Source: an uncultured Dialister sp. (lineage in GTDB: Bacteria > Bacillota > Negativicutes > Veillonellales > Dialisteraceae). From it: a stretch of 25,543 bases of DNA. Location: assembly GCF_900538805.1 (NCBI RefSeq), contig NZ_UPZP01000025.1, forward strand, positions 1 to 25,543. Reading direction: 5' to 3'. Made by a program: the position numbers and the translations under genes. Shown in pieces: positions 6,822 through 15,117 of this stretch. The notes beneath the pieces are model-generated. The model was not told the origin of the DNA. It saw only the letters and a program-made list of their open reading frames with translations, and ran no database searches. Each line of letters opens with the position of its first letter. Position 1 is the first letter of the stretch.

Positions 6822-7135
6822 ATGGGGCCGCAGTGCGGCCCAGGTTCAGAAGGTTCGGCCCGCCACGGGCGGGCTGGTTCAAAGGGTTCAGAGGGGGAAG
6901 GTTGACGGGGCCTCCGGCCCCGAAGGTTGTAGCCGCCTTCGGCGGCGGGTTGCGTTCGCTGGCGCTCAAGGGGGCGACGGCCCTTTGGGCCGAGGGGAAG
7001 GTATCGCCTGACGGCGATGAGTATGAAGCCAGCGTTAAGGGATTGCCTTCCCACTCATTCTGCATGGTCCGGCGAATGATTTCGATAAGAATATGGTAAA
7101 TAATGGGATTGTAGATGCATACCGGTCAGCGGGAA
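6822..7135. repeat. Mosaic intergenic repeat: array of short perfect hairpins
   Basis: No believable gene lies between the tRNA promoter and 7339. The stretch holds perfect hairpins at 6825-6841 (GGGCCGC-AGT-GCGGCCC), 6858-6874 (GCCCGCC-ACG-GGCGGGC), 6906-6922 (CGGGGCC-TCC-GGCCCCG), 6932-6946 (GCCGCC-TTC-GGCGGC), 6978-6992 (CGGCCC-TTT-GGGCCG) and 7003-7018 (ATCGCC-TGAC-GGCGAT). GGTTCARA-type 9-mers lie between them (6842-6859, 6875-6892). Its right part (7003-7060) matches modules near 20726 and 24943. The open frames here are low-complexity and overlap on both strands. Confidence 0.75.
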
Positions 7136-7186
7136 GGTGAGTACCAGGCCCCTGCATGGACAACATCACACTCATTCGCGGCATGT

Positions 7187-7220
7187 ACCGAGATTCTTCG
7201 CTGGCGCTCAGAATGACCGA
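7187..7220. repeat. Dispersed interrupted palindrome, copy 1
   Basis: A unit reading CCGAGATTCTTCGC then TGGCGCTCAGAATGACC. The arms ATTCT and AGAAT enclose TCGCTGGCGCTC. A related unit lies inverted at 25262-25292, with both arms changed in a compensating way, and a partial unit lies near 17141. Confidence 0.6.
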
Positions 7221-7297
7221 CTCAAGGGGCCATCCCATGACCGGCCCGACATTCCGAATACCATCCCGCTCCCGCAGCCAGCAGACATCTGTCGCTC

Positions 7298-7346
7298 TAC
7301 CATCTATCATCTATCGTCTAACTTCTATCTTCTCACTCTTATCTCA
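7298..7346. repeat. Degenerate 7-bp tandem repeat at the ynbB stop
   Basis: Seven consecutive 7-mers: TACCATC, TATCATC, TATCGTC, TAACTTC, TATCTTC, TCACTCT, TATCTCA. It runs into the last codons of the ynbB gene and contains its stop. I saw no intrinsic terminator with a T run behind that gene. Confidence 0.6.
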
Positions 7347-8586
7347 GTTTCCCCTGTGCCTCCAGCACTTTTTCCGCTGCTCCCATGATGGCCAGCTGGG
7401 CGGATTCGAAGGTGAGGCCGCCCTGGAAGTACATGACGTAGGGTGGACGCACCGGGCCGTCGGCGGACATTTCAATGGTGGAGCCCTGGACGAAGGTGCC
7501 TGCTGCCATAAGGATGGGGTCCACATAGCCCGGCATGGGTCCCGGCACCGGAGTAGCGTCGGAGTCTACGGGAGACCAGTTCTGGATGGCTTCCGCAAAG
7601 CGGCACATATTTTCTTCCGAATCCAGTGTCACCGTGGTGATGAGGTCGGTGCGAAGGTGGCCCGGTTCGGGGCTTGTCTTAAAGCCGATGAGCTTGAAGA
7701 CGGCAGCGCAGAATTCAGCGCTCATCATGGCCTGTCTTGTCATGTGGGGAGCCAGGAAGAGGCCTTCAAAGAAGGGACGGTAGGAAGCGGCGTAGGAGCC
7801 CATTTCCCCGCCAAGGCCGGGGGCGGTCCACTGATAGGAGCAGAGTTCCACCAGGTCTTTCCTGCCGCAGATGTAGGCGCCGGTGGGTGCCAGGCCGCCG
7901 CCGGCATTCTTGATGAGGGAACCGGCGGTAATGTCGGCGCCCAGTTCGATGGGTTCTTCTTTATTGGTAAATTCACCGTAGCAGTTATCCACAAAGCAGA
8001 TGGCCTTCGGATTCTTTGCCTTTACGGTATCGATGATTTTCTTAATATCGTCTGGGAAGAGAGAGTCCCTCAGCATGTACCCCCGGGAACGCTGGATTTC
8101 CACGAGCTTCGTGTTTTCATCCACCGCATTGGCAATGGCTTCCAAATCATAGGTATTCCCTTTGAGGGGCACTTCCTTATAGTGGACGCCTTTGGAAATC
8201 AGATTTCCCGGCGCATTGCCGGTAATGCCGATAACGCTTTCCATGGTGTCATAGGGAGCGCCGACAGCGGAAACCAGGGTATCGCCGGGTTCCAGAAGGG
8301 CCAGGAGCACCGTAGCCAGGGCGTGGGTGCCGGATACGAAGTGGGGTCTTACCAGGGCGCTTTCCGCATGGAATATGTCACACCAGATTTCTTCCAGTTT
8401 CTCCCGTCCCGGGTCGCCGTAGCCGTAGCCGTTGGAGGGAGCAAAATGGTAGGCAGACAGGTGGTGTTTTCTGAATGCGGTTAATACTTTTTCCGTGTTG
8501 AAGAGGGAAATCTCTTCCATTTCATGAAAAACAGGCGCACAAAGAGCGAGCGCCTCTTTCTGTACCTGTTCAAGTTTCTTATTCAT
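7339..8586 (-). CDS. ynbB: YnbB-like PLP enzyme (methionine gamma-lyase family / 'aluminum resistance')
   Basis: A 415-residue fold-type I PLP protein of the family annotated as methionine gamma-lyase-like or aluminum resistance protein; the true substrate is generally unproven. Visible PLP features are SGTHAL (85-90, phosphate side), FVDNCYGEF (198-206, Asp200 facing the pyridine nitrogen) and SLIKNAGGG (223-231), where Lys226 is the likely Schiff-base lysine. The length fits the family. The ATG lies 9 nt after the hfq stop with only a weak GAGAA-type ribosome binding site, so coupling to hfq is likely. The placement beside hfq and miaA matches the order seen in Bacillus relatives. Confidence 0.85.
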   Translation of the reverse strand: MNKKLEQVQKEALALCAPVFHEMEEISLFNTEKVLTAFRKHHLSAYHFAPSNGYGYGDPGREKLEEIWCDIFHAESALVRPHFVSGTHALATVLLALLEPGDTLVSAVGAPYDTMESVIGITGNAPGNLISKGVHYKEVPLKGNTYDLEAIANAVDENTKLVEIQRSRGYMLRDSLFPDDIKKIIDTVKAKNPKAICFVDNCYGEFTNKEEPIELGADITAGSLIKNAGGGLAPTGAYICGRKDLVELCSYQWTAPGLGGEMGSYAASYRPFFEGLFLAPHMTRQAMMSAEFCAAVFKLIGFKTSPEPGHLRTDLITTVTLDSEENMCRFAEAIQNWSPVDSDATPVPGPMPGYVDPILMAAGTFVQGSTIEMSADGPVRPPYVMYFQGGLTFESAQLAIMGAAEKVLEAQGKLR

Positions 8587-8595
8587 TTGTTGTTC

Positions 8596-8796
8596 TCAGA
8601 TCCTTTGAATTGTAGATATAGCATGCTTGTAAATCAGCTGGGAGCGGTTTTCGCTCACCAGAAGCACGGTGAAGCTGTCGAAGGATTTCACCTTTCCCTT
8701 CAGCTGTACGCCGTTCATCAGGAATATACTGACCGGAACGTTTTCCTTTCTGGCTTCGTTCAGAAATGTGTCCTGCAGATTCATTTTTCCTTCCAT
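8596..8796 (-). CDS. hfq: RNA chaperone Hfq
   Basis: A 66-residue Sm-like protein that forms hexamers and helps small RNAs pair with mRNAs. LQDTFLNEARKENVPVSIF and the Sm1 region VQLKGKVKSFDSFTVLL are clear, and the Sm2 signature YKHAIST lies near the end. It stops right after the Sm core, so it lacks the long C-terminal tail of the enterobacterial protein, as usual in Firmicutes. ATG 8796 is chosen because GGAGGAG (8804-8810) is 7 nt upstream; ATG 8784 is an alternative that starts at MNLQ. The start overlaps the 3' end of miaA by 16 nt. Confidence 0.93.
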   Translation of the reverse strand: MEGKMNLQDTFLNEARKENVPVSIFLMNGVQLKGKVKSFDSFTVLLVSENRSQLIYKHAISTIQRI

Positions 8797-9710
8797 CTTG
8801 TTTCTCCTCCGAAATATGAAATGACATAGGCCTTGATTTCCCTGTACCATATGTCTTCCTCTGATGGGCCTCGTTCCACCCAGTGAATATATGGCATTCG
8901 TCTATACCAGGTCAGCTGTCTTTTGGCAAAGTGCCGGGTATTTTTCTGAATCAGCGCTTCCCCTTCCTCAAGAGAAAGCTCTCCCTTCACCACCGGAATC
9001 ATTTCCTTGTAGCCGATTCCTTTGAGTGACTGTGCTTTTTCAGAAAGTCCGGAGGCAAGGAGTTTCTTCACTTCCTCCGGGAGTCCTGCTTCTATCATGC
9101 GGTGGACTCGCTTATTTATTCTATCATATAAAACGGCTCTGTCCATAGCAATTCCTATGACCGGACCGTCATACAGGAGAGAATCGGATTTCAAAGGCGC
9201 CCTTTCTCCTTCTCCCGCCTCTAAAAGTTCCAGTTTCCGTATCATGCGCTGGGCGTCGGAAGGAATGTCCTTTTCCCCCTTCTTCCGAAGGAGGTTTTCC
9301 AGGCCTTCCCTTCCCTCTTCTTCCAGTATCCTTTCAAACTTTTTCCTTCCTTCCCCCTTGGGAAGAAAGGTATAGCCCTCAAGGAGCCCCTGGATATAGA
9401 GGCCTGTGCCTCCGCAGAGGATGGGAATCCGTCCCGCTTCATTTTCCGCATGAATGATTTTCCGGGCCTTTTCCTGAAAATCGGCGGCGGAGTAGGGCTC
9501 CCATGGTTCCAGTTCGTCCACCAGAAAATGGCGGATGCCCCGGGCTTCTTCCTTTGTCACTTTGGCGGTGCCGATGTCCATGTGTTTATATATCTGGAAC
9601 GCATCGCCGGAAATGATGGATGACCCCAGTGCTTCTGCCAGATACACCGACAGGTCCGTCTTTCCTGAAGCCGTGGGGCCCAGGATGGTGATGAGTTTGT
9701 CTTTTGTCAT
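8781..9710 (-). CDS. miaA: tRNA dimethylallyltransferase MiaA
   Basis: A 309-residue enzyme that transfers a dimethylallyl group to N6 of A37 in tRNAs reading UNN codons, giving i6A. The P-loop GPTASGKT is at residues 11-18. Family motifs such as SGDAFQIYKHMDIGTAK, GGTGLYIQGLLEG and the C-terminal RQLTWYRRMPYIHWV are present. Its product is the substrate of MiaB, encoded upstream in the same cluster, so the two steps of ms2i6A synthesis are encoded together. The start codon overlaps the stop of the methyltransferase gene (ATGA, 9707-9710). Confidence 0.95.
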   Translation of the reverse strand: MTKDKLITILGPTASGKTDLSVYLAEALGSSIISGDAFQIYKHMDIGTAKVTKEEARGIRHFLVDELEPWEPYSAADFQEKARKIIHAENEAGRIPILCGGTGLYIQGLLEGYTFLPKGEGRKKFERILEEEGREGLENLLRKKGEKDIPSDAQRMIRKLELLEAGEGERAPLKSDSLLYDGPVIGIAMDRAVLYDRINKRVHRMIEAGLPEEVKKLLASGLSEKAQSLKGIGYKEMIPVVKGELSLEEGEALIQKNTRHFAKRQLTWYRRMPYIHWVERGPSEEDIWYREIKAYVISYFGGETRWKEK

Positions 9711-10486
9711 AAATCAATCACCCCGTAGGCTGTGGACTGTCCTTTGTGGGAATGGACGGAAGAAAAGAGACTGTTTTGAAATAAAGGTGAAAAGGGCCTT
9801 TCTTTTACTATAATTCTTTTCCTTGCAATATGCAAAGCCAATTTCAGAATTTCCTCATCCAGCCGGTCATAGGAAGCGGCCCTCCGGAAGCCTTCCATGC
9901 GGTTCACTTCCCTTTTCACGGGAGCGCGGAACATGGTGTCAAAGTAGATGACATCAAAGCTTTTGGGCTCCGCTTTTTGCTGGAAGCTCCGGAAATCCTC
10001 ATGAAGAAGGCGGATGGACCGAAGGGCTTCTGTCATCCTTTCACTGCCTCCATCAAAGGATGACAGTCCGGCCCGTCCGATTTCATAAAGGGCGGTGCTC
10101 TTTTCAAGGGAAGTGACGGTCCCCTCTTTTCCCAGAAACCAGCTCATCACAGTGGAATCGCCGCCCTGTCCGAAGGTGGCATCCAGCACGGAAAGCGGCC
10201 TTTCCTCCGGAAGGAGGCGGCAGAGGCGGTCCTTATTTCCCCTTTCCAGCTGGGTTGTGCGGAGCACCGCGGTGCCCAGATGGAAACGATATTCCTCCCC
10301 TCCTGTCCAGAAAGAAGGCTGTCTTTTCCCATATATGAGAAAACCGTCCATGTGGAATCGTTCTGCCATGTCTTCCAAAGTGCCTTCCCGGGGCACATAG
10401 GGAAGGGAGAGGGCCTTGGCCCTTTCCTCTGCCTCCTCCCTTACGGAGCGGCTGTAATTCCTGATGGTGGTGACTCCCATGTTCAT
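9707..10486 (-). CDS. Class I SAM-dependent methyltransferase, RsmJ-like
   Basis: A 259-residue protein. It has a SAM-binding motif VLDATFGQGGD (100-110), an acidic residue after the next strand (SLEKS, near 130), and a catalytic-region-like FDVIYFDTMF near 180. The layout fits the RsmJ/YhiQ family (SAM_MT, PF04445), which methylates a guanine near the 3' end of 16S rRNA in enterobacteria. For this distant form the substrate is inference. It overlaps mutL by 4 nt (ATGA, 10483-10486) and miaA by 4 nt, so it is translated from within the repair and modification operon. An internal ATG two codons in is an alternative start. Confidence 0.7.
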   Translation of the reverse strand: MNMGVTTIRNYSRSVREEAEERAKALSLPYVPREGTLEDMAERFHMDGFLIYGKRQPSFWTGGEEYRFHLGTAVLRTTQLERGNKDRLCRLLPEERPLSVLDATFGQGGDSTVMSWFLGKEGTVTSLEKSTALYEIGRAGLSSFDGGSERMTEALRSIRLLHEDFRSFQQKAEPKSFDVIYFDTMFRAPVKREVNRMEGFRRAASYDRLDEEILKLALHIARKRIIVKERPFSPLFQNSLFSSVHSHKGQSTAYGVIDL

Positions 10487-12396
10487 GGCCGTTTGAAAAG
10501 CCTTCCCAATTCACCGGGCGTGAATTTCACAATAGTCGGCCTTCCATGGGGACATACGAAGGGGCGGGACGTATGGAAGAGGTCGTGAATCAGTTCCTTC
10601 ATCTGCCGGATGTTCAGGGGATCTCCCCTCTTGATGGCACCCCGGCAGGCAGCATAGGCCATCATGCGGTGGCGCATGGTTTCCGGCGAAGGCACGTCCT
10701 TTTCATGGAAGGCCTTCACTATATCTCCCACCACCCTTTCCATTTCCGCAGCCGACAGATCCTCCGGCGCACCGGTGATGCGGATCACATCGGGCCCTGC
10801 CTGTTCAAAGGTAATGCCAAGGCGCTCTATGTCACCCTTATGGTCTGCGAGAAGGTCCACGTCCCCGCTGTCCACATGAATGAGGTAGGGAATCAGGATT
10901 TCCTGTACCGGAATGCCCTCCGCCCGTTCCGCCAGATGATCGTAGCGCACCCTTTCATGGGCAGCGTGCTGGTCGATGATGAGAAGGTCCTTACCGTGCT
11001 GGCAGAGGATGAAGCAGTCCGATACCTGCCCCAGGGGGATCACCGGATCTTCCTGCTTTTCCTCTTCAAAAAGTGGCTCTGCCTTCAAATCCTCCCGCCT
11101 TGGTTCTTCCTTCCGATAGTCTTCGAAAACGGAACGGTCCGTGAAAAGTTCCTTCTTTTCCATATCCGGCGTAAAGGCAGGCGTCCTTTTTTCTACGGTA
11201 TAGGAACCTGTCTTTTCCTGCCTGCCCTCATAGGAAGGGGCCGGCTCGCCCCAGGAGGTTTTCGGCCTTGTTTCCTCGGAAAGGCCAATATCCGGCTTGC
11301 CAAGGGGCTTATCTTCCACCCTGATGGAGCCGGGCTTGAAATCCTTTTCCTCCACCACCTCATGGCCGGGGTCATGAATCATTTCCCTGGCAATGGTGTC
11401 GGCGGTGGACTGGGAGGTAAGGGTGCCAAGTACGCCATGGTATACCAGGCGGAACACGGTCTGCTCATCGGAGAATTTGATTTCCCTCTTCTGGGGGTGC
11501 ACGTTCACATCAATGCTTTCCGGCGGCACCTGGAAGGAAAGAACCATGAGGGGATAGCCGTTCTTCGGCAGCAGGGAATGGTAGGCATTGTCCACGGCCT
11601 TGGACACCACTGCACTTTCCACCACCCTTCGGTTGATAATGATGGTCTGGTACTGGCGGCTGCTCTTTAAAAGGGAGGGTTTGGAAATCAAACCTTCCAG
11701 GGCAATATTTTCTCCCTCCTCTTCCACCGGAAGCATTTCTCCGGCAGTTTTCGTGCCGTAAAGGGCGGAAATCACATCCACCAGCCTGCCGTTTCCCGGT
11801 GTTTCAATGACGGTTCTGCCATTATTGATGAGGCGGAAGGCAATGTCCGGATTTGCCAGGGAAAGTTTTCCCACCATACTGTTGATACGGGAGGATTCGG
11901 TGCGCTCCGATTTTAGAAATTTCTTCCGGGCCGGCACATTGTAGAAAAGGTCCCGTACTTCCACCGTGGTGCCCGCAGGGGCACCGGCAGGCTTCACTTC
12001 CGTGATTTCGCCGCCGGTCATTTCAAGCGCCGTGCCCTCAACATCTTCATGGCGCCGGGTGGTGATGGTGGCTCTGGAAACGGAGGCAATACTGGGCAGT
12101 GCTTCACCTCTAAATCCCAGGGAAGCAATATGGTAAATATTGTCCACAGAGGAAATCTTGCTGGTGGCATGGCGGATAACAGAAAGCTTCGCATCCTCCT
12201 CCGTCATGCCGCAGCCGTCGTCGGTGACACGGATATAGGTCATGCCGCCGTCGGCGATTTCCACTTCAATGGAAGAAGCGCCGGCGTCCACTGCATTTTC
12301 CACCAGCTCCTTCACCGCATTCACCGGACGCTCCACTACTTCACCGGCGGCTATCTGGTTGGCGGTGACTTCATCCAGTACATGAATAACTGCCAT
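10483..12396 (-). CDS. mutL: DNA mismatch repair protein MutL (endonuclease type)
   Basis: A 637-residue protein. The N-terminal GHKL ATPase shows IAAGEVVERPVNAVKELVEN, the DAGA motif, DDGCGM and GFRGEALPSI. A long charged linker covers roughly 340-440. The C-terminal domain carries nuclease motifs: DQHAAHERVRYD (475-486), ACRGAIK (about 584) and CPHGRP (about 615-620), indicating a nicking MutL as expected where MutH is absent. The last acidic residue of the first motif is Asp where the usual pattern DQHAX2EX4E has Glu. ATG overlaps the mutS stop by one base (TAATG). It partners MutS, encoded directly upstream. Confidence 0.95.
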   Translation of the reverse strand: MAVIHVLDEVTANQIAAGEVVERPVNAVKELVENAVDAGASSIEVEIADGGMTYIRVTDDGCGMTEEDAKLSVIRHATSKISSVDNIYHIASLGFRGEALPSIASVSRATITTRRHEDVEGTALEMTGGEITEVKPAGAPAGTTVEVRDLFYNVPARKKFLKSERTESSRINSMVGKLSLANPDIAFRLINNGRTVIETPGNGRLVDVISALYGTKTAGEMLPVEEEGENIALEGLISKPSLLKSSRQYQTIIINRRVVESAVVSKAVDNAYHSLLPKNGYPLMVLSFQVPPESIDVNVHPQKREIKFSDEQTVFRLVYHGVLGTLTSQSTADTIAREMIHDPGHEVVEEKDFKPGSIRVEDKPLGKPDIGLSEETRPKTSWGEPAPSYEGRQEKTGSYTVEKRTPAFTPDMEKKELFTDRSVFEDYRKEEPRREDLKAEPLFEEEKQEDPVIPLGQVSDCFILCQHGKDLLIIDQHAAHERVRYDHLAERAEGIPVQEILIPYLIHVDSGDVDLLADHKGDIERLGITFEQAGPDVIRITGAPEDLSAAEMERVVGDIVKAFHEKDVPSPETMRHRMMAYAACRGAIKRGDPLNIRQMKELIHDLFHTSRPFVCPHGRPTIVKFTPGELGRLFKRP

Positions 12397-14957
12397 TATC
12401 TGCCCTCCTTGGCTTCCTTACTCAAGCGGAATAGAATTTCCATGGCTTCAATGGGGGTCTTGCTCATGACGTCCATATTGGCCAGTTCATCAATAATAGG
12501 CGATGTGAAGAGGTCAAAGCCCATGGGCCCCTCGGAAGGCATCGCCGCTTTCACAGGGGACGGATGGTTTCCTTCCTCCTCCAGGCCTTCCAAAATCTCA
12601 TCGGCCCTCTTCAAAAGAGATTCCGGCAGTCCTGCCAGACGGGCCACGTGGATGCCGTAGCTCCTGTCAGCGCAGCCGGGAACGATGCGGCGGAGGAAGG
12701 TGATTTCCTTTCCCCTTTCCTTCACGGAAACCGTGTAATTCTTAATGTGGCTGCTTGTATCGGCCATCACCGCCAGTTCATGGTAATGGGTGGCAAAGAG
12801 GGTGAAACCGTGAATCTTCTCATCAATGTACTCCACCACCGCCCGGGCGATGCTCATGCCGTCGTAGGTGCTGGTGCCCCTGCCGATTTCATCCAGAAGG
12901 ATGAGGCTGTTTCTGGTGGCGTGGCGAAGGATATGGGACACCTCCTGCATTTCCACCATGAAGGTACTCTGGCCGGTAGAAATATCATCGGTGGCGCCTA
13001 CCCTTGTGAAAATGCGGTCCACCGGCGAGAAAGAGGCACTTCTGGCGGGAATGAAGGACCCCGTCTGGGCCATGATGGTCAAAACCGCCACCTGCCGCAT
13101 GTAGGTGGATTTGCCGGCCATGTTTGGGCCCGTAATCACAAGGATTTCCTGGTCATTATGGTTGAGTTCCGTATCGTTGGGTACAAACATTTCCCGCTTC
13201 AGCGCATGCTCCACCATGGGATGGCGGCCGTCTTTAATGGAAATCCGGCCTTCCCGGCTGTTTGTAATCCTTGGCCTGATGTAATGGTCCTTCAGCGCAG
13301 CTCTGGCCAGGCTTGCGATGCAGTCAAGCGCCGCCAGGGCCCTTGCGGTTTTCTGCATATCCGGAATTTCCGGCCGGATTTCCGCCTTCACCGCCTGATA
13401 GATTTTAAGTTCCAGCTCCTCCGTCTTTTCCTTGGCTGTCAGCGCCTTGGCTTCAAATTCCTTAAGCTCCGGCGTAATGTAGCGTTCCGCATTCACCAGG
13501 GTCTGCTTTCTCATGTAGTAGGGAGGAATGGGAATCTTATTGGCATTGGAAATTTCAAAATAGTAGCCGAATACATTATTGAAGCCGATTTTCAGCTTAA
13601 TACCGGTCTTTGCCTTTTCCTTTTCCTCCAAATCCGCAATGTACTGCTGGCTGTTTTCCGAAAGAGACCTCACTTCATCAAGTTCTGCGGAAAAGCCCTC
13701 CTTAATGTACTTTCCGTCCCGCACATTGCCTGTGCCGTTTTCATTCATGGAACGATCCAGCAGGTCAAACACCGGGCCGTGCATGCCGATCTGGGCATTG
13801 ATTTTCTTCAGAATCACAGAGCCGGCGCCGGAAAGAAGATTCTTGATTTCCGGAATCATGCGAAGGCTTGCCTTCAATGCCAGCAAATCCTTGGGGGACG
13901 TGGAGTTTGCCTCGATACGGGAAAGGATGCGCTCAAAATCAAAGACCTGGGACAGCATGTCCTCCAGGTTCGTGAGCTCAGTCATATGGTTTGTGAGCTC
14001 CTCAATGCCGTCCTGGCGGAGGATAATGCGGTTCACGTCTGTCAAAGGCCGCTCCAGCCACCGCTTCAAAAGCCGGGCACCCATGGCGGTGTGGGTATAA
14101 TCCAAAAGTTCAAGGAGCGTGCCCTTCCGGCTTCCGTCCCTCATATTTCTTGTAATTTCCAGATTGCGAAGGCATTCCTCCGAAAGGGTCAGGGTGTGGT
14201 CCTCCCGGATGGGAAGGACCGAATGAAATACGGAAACATCCGATTTCATCACATCCCGGATATAAGCGTCAAGGCGTCGGAACAGGGTTTTCACATTGTC
14301 ATTTTCAATGGAAGAAGCAGCTTCAGGAAGATTTCCTTCCTCCTCCCCCTCTGCCCGGGACATGAGGCAGGCCCCCAGGCGGGCTGCCGCAAAACCGGTG
14401 AGCTTTCCATAGAAATCATCGGACACGCTGCATACTGCCTCTGCCGGGGAATAGACGGAAAGCATATCGAAGAAATCGTCCCTTTCCTTCTTCTTATCCC
14501 ACACGCCCCACCAGCATTCGCCGGTGGACACGTCGGAAAGCACGGCGTCCAGTTCCTTCTCCGTTTCCATAATGTAAATCAGGTAATTGTTGGACTTGTC
14601 GGCAATGGAATTTTCAAAAAGAATGGTACCCGGCGTGATGACACGGATCACATCCCGCTTCACCAGTCCCTTCGCCTTCTTCGGGTCCTCCAGCTGCTCG
14701 CAGATAGCCACCTTGTACCCCTTCTGGATGAGCCGGTAAATATAAATCTCCGCCGCATGGAAAGGAACGCCGCACATGGGCACCCGTCCCTCGGCGCCGG
14801 CATTCTTACCGGTCAGCGTGAGCTCCAGCTCATGGGACGCCGTTACCGCGTCGTCATAGAAAAGCTCATAGAAATCGCCCAGTCGGTAAAAGAGAAGGCA
14901 GTCCTGGTACTGGTCCTTCACCTGCTTGTATTGTTCCATCAAAGGCGTTTTCGCCAT
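12396..14957 (-). CDS. mutS: DNA mismatch recognition protein MutS
   Basis: An 853-residue MutS1-type protein. The N-terminal mismatch-binding domain has the Phe-X-Glu motif in GDFYELFYDDA. The ATPase domain has Walker A GPNMAGKST (610-618), Walker B LILLDEIGRG with Asp689-Glu690, and the family STFMVEMQE and THYHEL motifs. The C terminus keeps a helical tail ending SKTPIEAMEILFRLSKE. The start is ATG 14957 (MAKTPLMEQYK) with GGGGTGA upstream; a longer frame from 15050 has no ribosome binding site and reads through repeat DNA. A possible promoter lies at 14997-15025. mutL follows with a 1-nt overlap. Confidence 0.96.
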   Translation of the reverse strand: MAKTPLMEQYKQVKDQYQDCLLFYRLGDFYELFYDDAVTASHELELTLTGKNAGAEGRVPMCGVPFHAAEIYIYRLIQKGYKVAICEQLEDPKKAKGLVKRDVIRVITPGTILFENSIADKSNNYLIYIMETEKELDAVLSDVSTGECWWGVWDKKKERDDFFDMLSVYSPAEAVCSVSDDFYGKLTGFAAARLGACLMSRAEGEEEGNLPEAASSIENDNVKTLFRRLDAYIRDVMKSDVSVFHSVLPIREDHTLTLSEECLRNLEITRNMRDGSRKGTLLELLDYTHTAMGARLLKRWLERPLTDVNRIILRQDGIEELTNHMTELTNLEDMLSQVFDFERILSRIEANSTSPKDLLALKASLRMIPEIKNLLSGAGSVILKKINAQIGMHGPVFDLLDRSMNENGTGNVRDGKYIKEGFSAELDEVRSLSENSQQYIADLEEKEKAKTGIKLKIGFNNVFGYYFEISNANKIPIPPYYMRKQTLVNAERYITPELKEFEAKALTAKEKTEELELKIYQAVKAEIRPEIPDMQKTARALAALDCIASLARAALKDHYIRPRITNSREGRISIKDGRHPMVEHALKREMFVPNDTELNHNDQEILVITGPNMAGKSTYMRQVAVLTIMAQTGSFIPARSASFSPVDRIFTRVGATDDISTGQSTFMVEMQEVSHILRHATRNSLILLDEIGRGTSTYDGMSIARAVVEYIDEKIHGFTLFATHYHELAVMADTSSHIKNYTVSVKERGKEITFLRRIVPGCADRSYGIHVARLAGLPESLLKRADEILEGLEEEGNHPSPVKAAMPSEGPMGFDLFTSPIIDELANMDVMSKTPIEAMEILFRLSKEAKEGR

Positions 14958-14996
14958 GTCATCACCCCGTTCTTTTGGTTTATGTTTTATGGTTTT

Positions 14997-15025
14997 ATCA
15001 TACTGGCGGCGCAGCCGCCTACCAA
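14997..15025 (-). promoter_or_regulatory. Candidate mutS promoter with a palindromic spacer
   Basis: TTGGTA (complement of 15020-15025) and TATGAT (complement of 14997-15002) are 17 bp apart. The spacer contains the perfect hairpin GGCGGC-GCA-GCCGCC (15005-15019). This might be a real promoter or a chance match inside a repeat-rich gap. Confidence 0.35.
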
Positions 15026-15116
15026 ACCCCTCGCACCATCGGCGCGTCAAACTTACGCACCTTAAGTGCCCTACGAACCTTCGCCTGCGCAGCAGGCCAT
15101 CTCACGCCGAAGGCGT
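15005..15116. repeat. Short hairpin repeats in the miaB-mutS gap
   Basis: Three perfect 3-nt-loop hairpins in 112 bp: 15005-15019 (GGCGGC-GCA-GCCGCC), 15083-15097 (GCCTGC-GCA-GCAGGC) and 15104-15116 (ACGCC-GAA-GGCGT), the last ending next to the miaB stop. They match the style of the other intergenic mosaics. No T run follows any of them on the minus strand, so they are not classic terminators. Confidence 0.6.
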
Positions 15117-15117
15117 A

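Noticed and set aside
6805..7099. Several overlapping 60-90-codon frames on both strands
   Set aside because: They are translations of the hairpin array and 9-mers. Open frames on several frames at once, low complexity and no ribosome binding sites argue against genes.
12564..15065. An 833-codon plus-strand open frame opposite mutS
   Set aside because: It is fully antisense to an intact, well-conserved mutS. Its residue mix (many His, Gly, Phe, Val) is typical of a shadow frame, and no ribosome binding site or family motif is seen.
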